This document shows, in pieces, positions 26,862 through 35,756 of a stretch of 64,000 bases of DNA; position 1 is the first letter of the stretch, and each line of letters begins with the position of its first letter. The notes beneath the pieces were generated by a model, which made no database searches, was not told the origin of the DNA, and worked only from the letters and a program-made list of their open reading frames with translations. Location of the stretch: NCBI RefSeq assembly GCF_018784445.1, contig NZ_WQOH01000100.1, positions 62,001 to 126,000 of the forward strand, in the 5' to 3' direction. Source of the stretch: Gemmiger formicilis (GTDB lineage: Bacteria; Bacillota; Clostridia; Oscillospirales; Ruminococcaceae). The position numbers and the translations under genes are program-made.

Positions 26862-27659
26862 TTACAGATACAGAATAAAGTTGCGCTGCAATTTGCGGAA
26901 CGCCGCCAGGCCTACAGCCAGCATGACGGCAGCGCTGCCGATGCAGGCAATCCAGGTGTTGGGGCCGGGCACGGTGCCGTACATGACCAGGCACCGCATA
27001 CAGTTGATGTAGTGGTACAGCGGGTTCAGCTTAATGATGGGGATCAAAAACGGCGGCAGCGCCGAGATCGGGTAAAACAGCGGCGTCGCGTACATCCAGG
27101 CCATCGTCACGATGCCGTAGAGATACTGCAAATCGCGGAAGTAGACAGCCAGCGCCGAGAGCAGTACGGCCATGCCGCAGCAGAACGCCAGCAGCAGCAA
27201 AAGCGGCGCCCAGACGAGCAGAATCGTCCAGTAAAACGGCGACCGGGTGATGAGCATGACCAGGATAATGGCCGCCAGGCTGAACAGCAGGTTGACAAAG
27301 CTGGACACCACGCGGCTGATGGGGAAAATAAACTTGGGCACGTACACCTTTTTGATAAGGGACGAATTTCCCAGCACGCTGCCCATGCCCATGTTCGTGC
27401 TCTCGTTAAAAAAGTTGAACAGAGTGTTGCCGCAGATGAGGTAAAGCGGGAAGTTCGGGATATCGAACCGGAACATATAGGAGAAAACGAGGGTCTGCAG
27501 CAGCATCATGAGCAGCGGGTTTAAGATGCTCCACACATAGCCGAGCACGCTGCGGCGGTATTTGACCTTGAGGTCGCGTGTGACCAGCTCCCGGATGAGT
27601 GGCCGATATTTGGAAAAGTTGCGCCAGCTGTTATGGAACTGGCCGGTGGATTTTTGCAT
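26862..27659 (-). CDS. Polysaccharide-export ABC transporter permease (TagG/Wzm type)
   Basis: A 265-aa ABC-2 membrane subunit with six helices and the family's N-terminal motif RDLKVKYRRSVLGYVWSILNPLL. It pairs with the ATPase that follows to export a lipid-linked glycan. The ATG at 27659 follows AAGGAGCCAATATCCCT. Together with the polytopic proteins downstream it marks this block as surface-polymer export. Confidence 0.9.
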   Translation of the reverse strand: MQKSTGQFHNSWRNFSKYRPLIRELVTRDLKVKYRRSVLGYVWSILNPLLMMLLQTLVFSYMFRFDIPNFPLYLICGNTLFNFFNESTNMGMGSVLGNSSLIKKVYVPKFIFPISRVVSSFVNLLFSLAAIILVMLITRSPFYWTILLVWAPLLLLLAFCCGMAVLLSALAVYFRDLQYLYGIVTMAWMYATPLFYPISALPPFLIPIIKLNPLYHYINCMRCLVMYGTVPGPNTWIACIGSAAVMLAVGLAAFRKLQRNFILYL

Positions 27660-27724
27660 AGGGATATTGGCTCCTTAGTAGTATGGGGATAATGTCTCCC
27701 TTTGACAAGGGAGGCTTTTGGTGG

Positions 27725-28990
27725 TTACATCTTAAACGGTGCATCATCGGTCAGGCCGTCGGCCCGCAGCATATTCTGCATCACATCGATGTCGGCGCTG
27801 ACGTCGAGGGCGTCGCTGGCGAACAGGCGGTCGAGCTGGTTTTCAAACGCTTTGACCAGCGTATCCATCGTCAGCTCAATGCGGCGCTTCGACTCCGAAA
27901 TGTTCTCACCTTCCACGCCCTGGTGGTCCAGCTCAGCGTAGGTGTTCAGCAGCTTTAACGACGTAGGAAGGTAATAATCCATGAACTTGCGCATCTGGGG
28001 CAGCTTGTCGGGGTCGGACTTGGCCTGCTCAAAAATTTTGGCCGAGACCGCTTCCAGACGGCTGATCTTGTCGGTCATCTCCTCGTCGGGGATGGCGTCG
28101 TTGACCCGGCGCAGCTCGTCGAGGATTTTCTGGTACTGATCCTTCTCGGGCATCGGATCTGCTTTTTCGACCTTGGGTTTCTTCGCCTTTTTCGGGGTCG
28201 GCTCGGGGGGCTTGCCGGTCACGACGAGACATTTGCGGCGCATATCCAGGTAGGCTTCGGGGCCGAACACGCCGTCGTCGATGCAGTTTTCCAGGTGCTT
28301 GCAGCATTTTTCATAGCTGCACGGGATGGCGTCGGCGATATCCCGAATGTACATATACTGCGCATCACCGACAATATTGTCGATCTTTTTGCGCAAGCGG
28401 CGGCCGGTGCGGATGTGGTGCGCGCCAAACAGGCAGCCCACGCCCGCCGTGGCCGAGACAAACACAGGCATCATATCCGCCAAGAACCAGCGGATGTACT
28501 CGAGATCCCCCGTCAGGGCGTCGGGCAGCCAGTAGGTACCTCCGGGCAGCGCCACCAGTGCGGTCAGCAGCAGCAAAACGCCCGCCGCGGTCAAGCCGTT
28601 GGCAAGGGCCATGCCCTTGCGCTTTTTCTCGGCATCCCGAGGTGCGGCGGCAGTTTTGCCCGCGCTCTCCTGATCCTGCTGGGCGTAGATAGGACGGAAC
28701 TGTCCCTCCTGCACCGATGGGCCGCTGCGGTAGCTCTGGGTCCGGGTTCGGGCTTTCTGCTCAAAGCTGCCCAGCTTACCGTTTTTCATAGCGGCATTCA
28801 GGCCGATGAAGATAAAGCCCAGCGGCCACCACACCACAAAGCCAATGACGATGGCCCACCAGGGGAACTGGAACGGGCCGTCCCCGGCGTGGTATTCATT
28901 GCGGTTGTAGTTGTTCTGGTAGCGCAGGCCGCTGCCGGAGTAGGGATGATCCGGGTCCGTGTAGCGCGGATGTTCGTTTTCGTTGGGCAT
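27725..28990 (-). CDS. XpaC-like protein with membrane anchor
   Basis: 421 aa. The first 150 residues are polar with two hydrophobic segments (near 45-62 and 130-160), and an acidic C-terminal helical domain (about 280-400) matches the XpaC family (EKDQYQKILDELRRVNDAI, LPQMRKFMDYYLPTSLKLL). The family is named after 5-bromo-4-chloroindolyl phosphate hydrolysis in Bacillus, and its true role is unclear. In other bacteria it accompanies TelA-type tellurite or stress genes; no TelA is here. The start follows GGAGCCACCC. Confidence 0.75.
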   Translation of the reverse strand: MPNENEHPRYTDPDHPYSGSGLRYQNNYNRNEYHAGDGPFQFPWWAIVIGFVVWWPLGFIFIGLNAAMKNGKLGSFEQKARTRTQSYRSGPSVQEGQFRPIYAQQDQESAGKTAAAPRDAEKKRKGMALANGLTAAGVLLLLTALVALPGGTYWLPDALTGDLEYIRWFLADMMPVFVSATAGVGCLFGAHHIRTGRRLRKKIDNIVGDAQYMYIRDIADAIPCSYEKCCKHLENCIDDGVFGPEAYLDMRRKCLVVTGKPPEPTPKKAKKPKVEKADPMPEKDQYQKILDELRRVNDAIPDEEMTDKISRLEAVSAKIFEQAKSDPDKLPQMRKFMDYYLPTSLKLLNTYAELDHQGVEGENISESKRRIELTMDTLVKAFENQLDRLFASDALDVSADIDVMQNMLRADGLTDDAPFKM

Positions 28991-29001
28991 GGGTGGCTCC
29001 T

Positions 29002-30159
29002 TTACGGAATATCGTTCAGCAAATTCTTCATATCATCACTTAAATAGTAGGTGCTTCCGGCCTGGTAGGGGTTGTTCTTGCTGTATGGGACGTGGGTACA
29101 CAGGTAGCTGACCCACTTGCTGTACCCGGACACCGTCAGGTGTACGCCGTCAGGCTGAGAAAAATCGGTCTGCAAATACCCGGCATCGTCGGCGAACTCT
29201 GCGTTCAGGTCGAGGTAATAACAGCCGCGCTCGGCGCAAAGCTGCTGGATGGCCGCGTTGATGACCGCCAGCCGATCCGGTGCCAGGCCCGGGAGGCTGT
29301 CGCTGACCTTTTCCTGTGTGGCAGTCAGCACCGACTGCACATAGAACGTCGTGTCAGGCAGCGCCGTGCGCAGGTCGTCCAGCATTTTTCCGTAGTAGGC
29401 CAAAAAGCTGTCATCGTTGCCGGGCTGGACGAGGGCGTTTGTACCGATCAAAATATACAGCTTGGCGGGTTGGGCGGCGGCCAGCACATCCAGCGGGACT
29501 TCCTCGCCCCGGTCGGGGCTGGTAACGGTGGTGCGGTTGACAACGGTGTTGGGGCTGATGCCCTCATACCCACAGATCAGCGCACCACCCACATCAATGT
29601 TGTACTCATTGGCGCAGAAGCCAGCGGTGAGCGAGTCACCCAGGAAGGCTGCGTCGGCGAACCAGCTGGTATCCACCCGGCCAAACTCCGGCAGGGCGGC
29701 GGGCTTTGCGGGCAGCGCCGTGTAGGTGTAGCCGGTATCAGCGGTCTGGCGCTGCGGGCCAACGGTGCCCCAGTTCAGCGTCTGAGCGTTCTGGCTGCCG
29801 CTGTCCCCCGCCCCGGCGTAGGGCAGCGGGGCCACCAGGCGGGTGCCTGCGGGGTCTGCGGTAGGCAGGGGCGCGGCTTCGGTCTCGCCCTTCATGCTTT
29901 TGGGCAGCAGCACCGTGATGATGCCGGACAGCACCAGCACGCCGCCCACCGTGCCCAGCACGGCCAGCCTGCGGCGTCGGCGGCGAATTTCCCGCCGTCG
30001 GCGGGCGGCGGCGCGGCGCTGTTCCTGCGTGGGGGCGCGCCGCTGGGGCGGGGCCGTGAGGTGCTGGTTGGGCACAGCCCAATCGCCCTGCATCGTGTAG
30101 CGTTCTGTATCGGGGTTGCGCGGGCGGCGGCCCGGCTCCCTGTTTTGCGGGGTCGGCAT
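29002..30159 (-). CDS. Membrane-anchored SGNH/GDSL hydrolase
   Basis: 385 aa: a highly basic cytoplasmic N-terminus (an Arg-rich run near 45-65), one helix (about 66-88), a Pro/Thr-rich linker, then an SGNH esterase domain from about 160 with AFLGDSLTAGF, IGTNALVQ and DGVHLTVSGYSKW. Such enzymes often add or remove O-acetyl groups on surface glycans. The ATG at 30159 follows AAAGGGGG. First gene of the minus-strand block running to 19916, with 11 bp to the XpaC-like gene; a -10-like TATAAT lies at 30207-30202. Confidence 0.82.
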   Translation of the reverse strand: MPTPQNREPGRRPRNPDTERYTMQGDWAVPNQHLTAPPQRRAPTQEQRRAAARRRREIRRRRRRLAVLGTVGGVLVLSGIITVLLPKSMKGETEAAPLPTADPAGTRLVAPLPYAGAGDSGSQNAQTLNWGTVGPQRQTADTGYTYTALPAKPAALPEFGRVDTSWFADAAFLGDSLTAGFCANEYNIDVGGALICGYEGISPNTVVNRTTVTSPDRGEEVPLDVLAAAQPAKLYILIGTNALVQPGNDDSFLAYYGKMLDDLRTALPDTTFYVQSVLTATQEKVSDSLPGLAPDRLAVINAAIQQLCAERGCYYLDLNAEFADDAGYLQTDFSQPDGVHLTVSGYSKWVSYLCTHVPYSKNNPYQAGSTYYLSDDMKNLLNDIP

Positions 30160-30255
30160 AGCGGATGCCCCCTTTCATGGCAACATAGTAAATCAGTATT
30201 GATTATAGCACAAACCTTTTATAAATAACAGTAGGCGCGCAGAAGTTTTTGCCCC

Positions 30256-30284
30256 TTGCTAAATGCAGTTGTACACGGTATAAT
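30256..30284 (+). promoter_or_regulatory. glnS promoter
   Basis: TTGCTA (30256-30261), 17 bp, perfect TATAAT (30279-30284). About 100 bp separate it from the glnS ATG; no T-box features (specifier loop, GGTGG box) were seen in this leader. Confidence 0.72.
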
Positions 30285-30385
30285 AGTAAAATAGTTAAAA
30301 ATAGCATTGCCAGGCGCTTGTGGGGGTCGATGCGAGCATCCGCCCCTGCGGTGTGGCGCTGCGGCATATAATTTGGGGTGTAATC

Positions 30386-32047
30386 ATGGCAGACGAAAAA
30401 TTTTCCAACTTTTTGACGGATATCATCGACGCCGACCTCGCTGAGGGCAAGGTCGATGTTGTGCATACCCGCTTCCCGCCGGAGCCGAACGGCTACCTGC
30501 ACATCGGTTCCGCCAAGGCGATCTTCATCAACTATACCATCGCCAAGCACTACGGCGGCCTGTTCAACCTGCGCTTTGACGACACGAACCCCGCCCGCGA
30601 GGGTGACGAGTACGTGCAGAGTATCCTGCAGGACCTGAAATGGCTGGGTGCTGAGCCGAACGGCGGCATTTTCTACGGCAGTGATTATTTTGAGCGCTGC
30701 TACGAGTACGCCGAGCAGCTCATCAAGGAGGGCAAGGCCTATGTGGACGACCTGACCCGCGAGCAGATGCAGGAGTACCGCGGCAACGACGCCGGCAAGC
30801 CCAGCCGCCCCAGTCCCTACCGCGACCGCACGCCGGAAGAAAACCTCGACCTCTTCCGCCGTATGCGCGCGGGCGAGTTTGCCGACGGCGAAAAGACGCT
30901 GCGCGCCAAGATCGACCTGGCAAGCCCGAACATGAATATGCGCGACCCGACCATCTACCGCATCAAGCACGTCGAGCATCACCGCCAGGGCGACAAGTGG
31001 TGCATCTATCCGATGTACGACTTCGCACACCCGATCCAGGACGCCATCGAGGGTATCACCTTCAGCCTGTGCAGCCTGGAATTTGAGAACCACCGTCCCC
31101 TGTATGAGTGGGTCATCACCAACCTGTTCGGCAAAGAGTTCCCGAAGCAGCGCGAATTTGCCCGCCTGAACGTGACGAACACCGTCATGAGCAAACGCTA
31201 CCTGCGTGAGCTGGTGGAGAAAAACATCGTGGACGGCTGGGACGATCCCCGTATGCCCACCCTGTCTGGCCTGCGCCGCCGCGGCTACACGCCGACGAGC
31301 ATCTTCACGTTTGTCAAAGAGGCTGGTATCTCCAAGGCGGACAACCTCGTCGATATGCGCCAGCTGGAGGCCGTGCTGCGTGCCGAGCTGGAGCTGAACG
31401 CCCAGCGCCGCGTGGCCGTGCTGGACCCCGTCAAGCTCATCATCGACAACTACCCCGCCGACCAGTGCGAGTATTTTGACCTGCCCAACAACCCGAACCG
31501 CGATGCCAACGACTCGACGACCCGCAAGGTCGCCTTCACCAAGGAGCTGTGGATCGAGAACAGCGACTTCTTTGAGGTGCCGCCGCCGAAGTTCAAGCGC
31601 CTGACCCTGGGCAGCGAAGTCCGCCTGATGGGTGCGTACCTGGTCCGCTGCACCGGCGTGGACAAGGATGAGAACGGCAAGGTCGTGGCGATCCACGCCG
31701 AGGCTGACCTGGAGACCCGCAACGGCAACCCCGCCGACGGCCGCAAAGTGCGCGGCACCATCCACTGGGTCAGCTGCGCCCATTGCCTGGATGCCGAGGT
31801 TGAGCTGTACGACAAACTGTTCACCGAGTCCAACATGAACAGCATCCCCGACGATGCCGACTTCAAGGATTACCTGAACCCGGACAGCGTCAAGGTACTG
31901 CAGGGTGCGAAGCTCGAGGAGAGTTTGAAGGACGCCAAGCCCGGCGACCGCTTCCAGTTCGTGCGCAACGGCTACTTTACGCCGGACAGCAAGCACGAGG
32001 GCGTGTACAACCGCATTGTCACGCTGAAGGACAGCTTCAAGCTGTAA
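30386..32047 (+). CDS. glnS: Glutaminyl-tRNA synthetase
   Basis: Charges tRNA-Gln with glutamine. The 553-aa class I synthetase has the HIGH-like motif PPEPNGYLHIGSAKAI, RFDDTNPAREGDEYV, and the KMSKS-like VMSKRYL, followed by the C-terminal beta-barrel anticodon-binding domain. The ATG at 30386 is right before ADEKFSNFLTDII. Many Firmicutes make Gln-tRNA through GatCAB instead; a GlnS here is a known feature of some gut clostridia and may mean both routes or GlnS alone. Confidence 0.95.
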   Translation: MADEKFSNFLTDIIDADLAEGKVDVVHTRFPPEPNGYLHIGSAKAIFINYTIAKHYGGLFNLRFDDTNPAREGDEYVQSILQDLKWLGAEPNGGIFYGSDYFERCYEYAEQLIKEGKAYVDDLTREQMQEYRGNDAGKPSRPSPYRDRTPEENLDLFRRMRAGEFADGEKTLRAKIDLASPNMNMRDPTIYRIKHVEHHRQGDKWCIYPMYDFAHPIQDAIEGITFSLCSLEFENHRPLYEWVITNLFGKEFPKQREFARLNVTNTVMSKRYLRELVEKNIVDGWDDPRMPTLSGLRRRGYTPTSIFTFVKEAGISKADNLVDMRQLEAVLRAELELNAQRRVAVLDPVKLIIDNYPADQCEYFDLPNNPNRDANDSTTRKVAFTKELWIENSDFFEVPPPKFKRLTLGSEVRLMGAYLVRCTGVDKDENGKVVAIHAEADLETRNGNPADGRKVRGTIHWVSCAHCLDAEVELYDKLFTESNMNSIPDDADFKDYLNPDSVKVLQGAKLEESLKDAKPGDRFQFVRNGYFTPDSKHEGVYNRIVTLKDSFKL

Positions 32048-32057
32048 GCCCTGTAAT

Positions 32058-32102
32058 AAAGCCCGGTCTGCCCCCGCTTTCCGGGAGCAGACCGGGCTTT
32101 TT
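32058..32102 (+). terminator. glnS terminator
   Basis: AAAGCCCGGTCTGC (32058-32071) pairs with GCAGACCGGGCTTT (32087-32100), extended inward by CCC/GGG, and ends in TTTTT. Confidence 0.85.
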
Positions 32103-32116
32103 GCAACAAACAGAAC

Positions 32117-32143
32117 TTGTAGGGGCGGCCATTGGCCGCCCGC
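32117..32143. repeat. GTAGGGG-type palindrome
   Basis: TTGTAGGGGCGGCCATTGGC continues into CGCCCGCC; the core GGGCGGCCATTGGCCGCCC is a perfect palindrome apart from its centre. One conserved end only. Confidence 0.6.
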
Positions 32144-32211
32144 CACCCTTGCGCAGCAGCGCATTTTCCGGGAAAGTTTTTTGCAGCCTGCGTATAGAAG
32201 GAGGTCACACC

Positions 32212-33378
32212 ATGAACCGCACCGCAATGCTGCCGCTCTGCCTGCTGGCACTGTGGCTGACGGCCTGCGGCACTGCCGAGTCAGCAGCCCCTGCCGCCGC
32301 GCCCACCGCTGCGCCGGAGCCGACACCCGCCGAAACCCCCGCCCCGCCCGCCGAACCGGCTGCGCCGTACAGCGACCTGCGCTATCTGCCCTGGCTGGAC
32401 GAGTACGCCCAACAAACCTACCAGCCGGGCGAATACACGGCCGAGGACCTGTATACCTACACCTACAACACCGGCACCGTCTTTGCGGGGGCCGAGGACG
32501 AGGCCGCCGCACTTCTGGAGGAAGATAAGGACCCCGGGCTGGGGGTGCGCGGCCTGCAGGCGCAGGGCATCACCGGCAAGGGCGTGCGTGCTGCCATTAT
32601 CGACCAGCCGCTGCTGACCGACCACCCCGAATTGGCCGGGCGCATCGCCGCCTACTATGATACCGGCTGCGAGGGGCAGACCGCCTCGATGCACGGCCCG
32701 GCCGTGGCCAGCCTGTTCGCAGGCGAATCCATCGGCATTGCGCCGGACACGACCCTTTACTATGCAGCCTGGCCCTCCTGGCTGATGGACAGCCGCTATG
32801 CCGCCGAGGCGCTGGACTGGGTGGTTGCGCAGAACGAAGCGCTGCCCGACGGCGAGAAGATCCGGGTCGTTTCGGTTTCCGCCGCGCCGGGCAACGCAGA
32901 GATGTTCCAAAACGCCGACCTCTGGGACGCCGCCGTGGCGCGAGCCGAGCAGGCCGGGCTTCTGGTCCTGACCGTGGAGGGCGCAGGCGTGGAAAAGACC
33001 TGCTTTATACCTTACCCTGCCGTCCTTGCCCGGAATGACCGGGACAACCCCGCCGCCTGCCGGACCGGCCTTGCGGACAGTGACGAGCGCACAGAAACCG
33101 GCAGCAACACCCTTGCGCTGCCCTGCTCCTACCGCACGGTGGCCGAGGAATACACCGCCGGGCAGTACGGCTACACCCACGATGGGCACGGCGGCCTGAG
33201 CTGGGGCATCCCCTATTGCGCCGGGGTCATGGCGCTGGGCTGGCAGGTGGACCCCACCCTGACGGGCGAGGAAATGATGCAGTATCTGCTCTCCACCGCC
33301 GCCACCGGCACCGACGGCAGCCGCATCATTGACCCGGTGCAGTTTATCCAAACGCTGCAGACCGAGCGCGGCGCATAA
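32212..33378 (+). CDS. Subtilase-like (S8) lipoprotein
   Basis: 388 aa with a lipoprotein signal (hydrophobic core and lipobox LTAC at residues 17-20), an Ala/Pro-rich linker, then a minimal S8 domain. All three triad residues can be placed: Asp in RAAIIDQPLLTDHPEL, His in SMHGPAVASLFAG (HGP instead of the usual HGT) and Ser in GLSWGIPYCAGVMAL (GLS for GTS). Activity is plausible but the altered flanking residues leave doubt. Likely a cell-surface protease. The ATG at 32212 follows AGAAGGAGG. Confidence 0.75.
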   Translation: MNRTAMLPLCLLALWLTACGTAESAAPAAAPTAAPEPTPAETPAPPAEPAAPYSDLRYLPWLDEYAQQTYQPGEYTAEDLYTYTYNTGTVFAGAEDEAAALLEEDKDPGLGVRGLQAQGITGKGVRAAIIDQPLLTDHPELAGRIAAYYDTGCEGQTASMHGPAVASLFAGESIGIAPDTTLYYAAWPSWLMDSRYAAEALDWVVAQNEALPDGEKIRVVSVSAAPGNAEMFQNADLWDAAVARAEQAGLLVLTVEGAGVEKTCFIPYPAVLARNDRDNPAACRTGLADSDERTETGSNTLALPCSYRTVAEEYTAGQYGYTHDGHGGLSWGIPYCAGVMALGWQVDPTLTGEEMMQYLLSTAATGTDGSRIIDPVQFIQTLQTERGA

Positions 33379-33379
33379 C

Positions 33380-33413
33380 AACAGCCGACCCCACAAAGAG
33401 GTCGGCTGTTTTA
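33380..33413. terminator. Bidirectional terminator between convergent genes
   Basis: AACAGCCGACC (33380-33390) pairs with GGTCGGCTGTT (33400-33410), followed by TTTTAC on the plus strand. It lies between the protease and the MATE gene. Confidence 0.8.
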
Positions 33414-33414
33414 C

Positions 33415-34779
33415 TTACTCCAGTCCCTTCGCTGCCTTGCAGCGGTTTAGCCAGCCGCCGCGCTTGTAGTAAAGGATAAAAAGCAGCGAGGCCAGCGTCC
33501 ATGTCAGCGGGTAGCTAAGCTCCACCGTGGCAATGGTATGATACCGCGGCACCATCAGGGTCAGCCATAACACACGCAAGCCGCAGACAAAGAACACCGT
33601 GATCAGCGTCGGCACCCGCACATCGCCGCAGCCGCGCAGCGCACCGGAAAGCACCTCAATGCTGATATAGGTAATGTAGACCGGCGTCAGCACATGCATC
33701 ATGCCCACGCCCACCGCAACGACCGCATCGTCCTGACTGAACAGCCGGAACAGCGGCTCCGCCAGGTTGTAGAACGTAACGCTGATGAACAGCGTGATGC
33801 CCGCCGCCATAGCAAGGCAGACCCGCACGCCGCGCCGCACGCGGTCGTACTGCCGTGCGCCAAAGTTCTGCCCCGCAAAGGTCGTGATGGCGATGCCCAG
33901 CGAGTTGATCGTCATCCAGAACACAAAATCGATCTTGCCGTAGACACCCCACGCCGCAATCGTGCTGGTGCCGAAGCTGTTCATGCTGCTCTGGATGAAA
34001 ATGTTGCTGATGTTGTACATGGCGCTTTGGGCTGCAGCGGGCACGCCGATGGTGCAGATGGCCGCGAACACATCGCCGTGCAGCCGCAGTTTTTCGGGCC
34101 GGACGTGCCAGGGCATCCCCTGGGAGCCGACGATGCACCGCAGCGTCAGCGCCGCGCTGGCTACCTGGCTGAGTACCGTGGCCCACGCCGCGCCCGCCAC
34201 GCCCCAGCCGAACACCGCGATAAACACAACGTCCAGCGCGATATTGACGAGCGACGCCGCCATCAAAAAGTACAGCGGCCGCTTGGAATCGCCGATGGCA
34301 CGCAGAATATTTGTGCCCATGTTGTAGAGCATCTGGGGGATCATGCCCAAAAAGTAGATGCGCAGATACAGCGCTGCATCGTCCAGTATTTCCGCAGGCG
34401 TACCCATCAGGCGCATCATCGGCTCAGCGGTCAGCAGGCCCAGCACCGTCAGCAGCGCACCGATGGCCACGCTGAGCACCAGCGCCGTGTGTACCTGGCG
34501 GTCAACGGCGTCGGCATCGTGGGCGCCCCAGCTTTGGGCAATGACAACGCCCGCGCCGCTGCACAGGCCGACGAACAGGCCCACCAACAGATTGACAAAA
34601 GAGCTGGTTGCGCCCACCGCTGCCAGCGCGTTGGTGCCCACAAAGTTGCCGACGATCAGAGTATCTGCCGTGTTGTACAGCTGCTGGAACAGCGTACCGA
34701 ACCAGATGGGCAGAAAGAACAGCAGCAGCTGTTTGGGGATGCTGCCGGTCAAAATATCCGTTTGCTTGACACTTCTCAT
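33415..34779 (-). CDS. MATE-family efflux transporter
   Basis: 454 aa with 12 predicted helices in two six-helix halves. The N-terminus (ILTGSIPKQLLLFFLPIWFGTLFQQLYNTADTLIVG, given here in part) is typical of the DinF/MepA-like branch found in gut Firmicutes. It probably exports cationic drugs or metabolites using a Na+ or H+ gradient; the substrate cannot be read from sequence. Start ATG 34779. Divergent from the LRR gene. Confidence 0.9.
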   Translation of the reverse strand: MRSVKQTDILTGSIPKQLLLFFLPIWFGTLFQQLYNTADTLIVGNFVGTNALAAVGATSSFVNLLVGLFVGLCSGAGVVIAQSWGAHDADAVDRQVHTALVLSVAIGALLTVLGLLTAEPMMRLMGTPAEILDDAALYLRIYFLGMIPQMLYNMGTNILRAIGDSKRPLYFLMAASLVNIALDVVFIAVFGWGVAGAAWATVLSQVASAALTLRCIVGSQGMPWHVRPEKLRLHGDVFAAICTIGVPAAAQSAMYNISNIFIQSSMNSFGTSTIAAWGVYGKIDFVFWMTINSLGIAITTFAGQNFGARQYDRVRRGVRVCLAMAAGITLFISVTFYNLAEPLFRLFSQDDAVVAVGVGMMHVLTPVYITYISIEVLSGALRGCGDVRVPTLITVFFVCGLRVLWLTLMVPRYHTIATVELSYPLTWTLASLLFILYYKRGGWLNRCKAAKGLE

Positions 34780-34799
34780 AGATTTCTCTCACTTTTCTG

Positions 34800-34828
34800 T
34801 TTCTCGCGTCCCTATTTTATGCTATAAT
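34800..34828 (+). promoter_or_regulatory. Promoter of the LRR-VWA-MoxR operon
   Basis: TATAAT (34823-34828) with an extended TGC just before it; the -35 (TTTCTC, 34800-34805) is weak, as extended -10 promoters allow. The leader is short, 27 bp to the GTG start. Confidence 0.6.
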
Positions 34829-34854
34829 GGCGGTAATGTAAAGGGGGCTTTTTT

Positions 34855-35754
34855 GTGACGGTTTTCTGGGAGCCATGCGCGGGCGGCGTACGGGTGCTGC
34901 GCCTGCTGGGGGATACCCCCTGCCCCGCCGTGCCCGGCGTTATTGGCGGTCTGCCCGTTGTGGAGATCGGCCCCTACTGCTTTGCGGAAAGGCCTGTCAG
35001 GCCCGGGGCGCAATGCACCGGCACCGACACCCACGAGATCACCGGCAATTTTGTGGAGGAAGTCACTCTGCCGGACACGGTGCGGGTCTTGCACAGCGCG
35101 GCATTTTACAACTGCCGCAAGCTGCGCCGGGTCACGCTGGGGGCCGGGGTGGAATCCTTGGGCAGCGATTTGTTCACGAACTGCCACCAGTTACGGGTGT
35201 TTACGCTGCGGGCCGCAGCGGACGCCCCCACCGGGCTGAAAAAGCTGCTGGGGGCCGTCAGCGCCGATATCACGGCAGAATTGGATGGTGCGCGGCTGTT
35301 TTACCCCGAGTATTCGGAGTTTTTGGACGAGAACACCCCCGCGCATATTTTCAATCACAGCATTGAGGGCGAGGGCTACCGGATGCGGCAGTGCTTTACG
35401 CCCGGCGGCGCAGTAGATTACGCGGCGTTTGACGCATCGTTCACGCAGGCCTGCGTCGGCGAGAGCGCAGATACGCTCTGCCGCCTGGCGCTGGGGCGGC
35501 TGGTGCAGCCGTTCGGCCTTAGCGACAACGCCCGCGCAGACTATGAATTGTATCTGACCGCCCACCCGGCGGATGCGTTCAAGTTGGCCATCGACACCCG
35601 GGACGAAGCCGCGCTGCGGCTGCTGGTGGGCCTAGGCCTGCCCACCGCCGACGCCGCCGTCTATTGTTCCCGCGCCGGTTGGAGCGCCGGGGCAGCCATT
35701 TTGTTGGGCCGCCCCAGGCGGGTGAAAAAGACCTATGATTTTGAGGATTTGTAA
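34855..35754 (+). CDS. Leucine-rich-repeat-like (LRR_5) protein, cytoplasmic
   Basis: 299 aa, no signal peptide. Residues about 20-125 show degenerate BspA-type LRR units (IGGLPVVEIGPYCFAE, VEEVTLPDTVRVLHSAAFYNCRKL, VTLGAGVESLGSDLFTNCHQL). The rest is helical without a recognised family. It starts at a GTG with AAGGGGG upstream. It sits two bases before the VWA gene and four genes form one transcript direction, so it may be a partner of the MoxR/VWA pair. Function unknown. Confidence 0.7.
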   Translation: MTVFWEPCAGGVRVLRLLGDTPCPAVPGVIGGLPVVEIGPYCFAERPVRPGAQCTGTDTHEITGNFVEEVTLPDTVRVLHSAAFYNCRKLRRVTLGAGVESLGSDLFTNCHQLRVFTLRAAADAPTGLKKLLGAVSADITAELDGARLFYPEYSEFLDENTPAHIFNHSIEGEGYRMRQCFTPGGAVDYAAFDASFTQACVGESADTLCRLALGRLVQPFGLSDNARADYELYLTAHPADAFKLAIDTRDEAALRLLVGLGLPTADAAVYCSRAGWSAGAAILLGRPRRVKKTYDFEDL

Positions 35755-35756
35755 AA

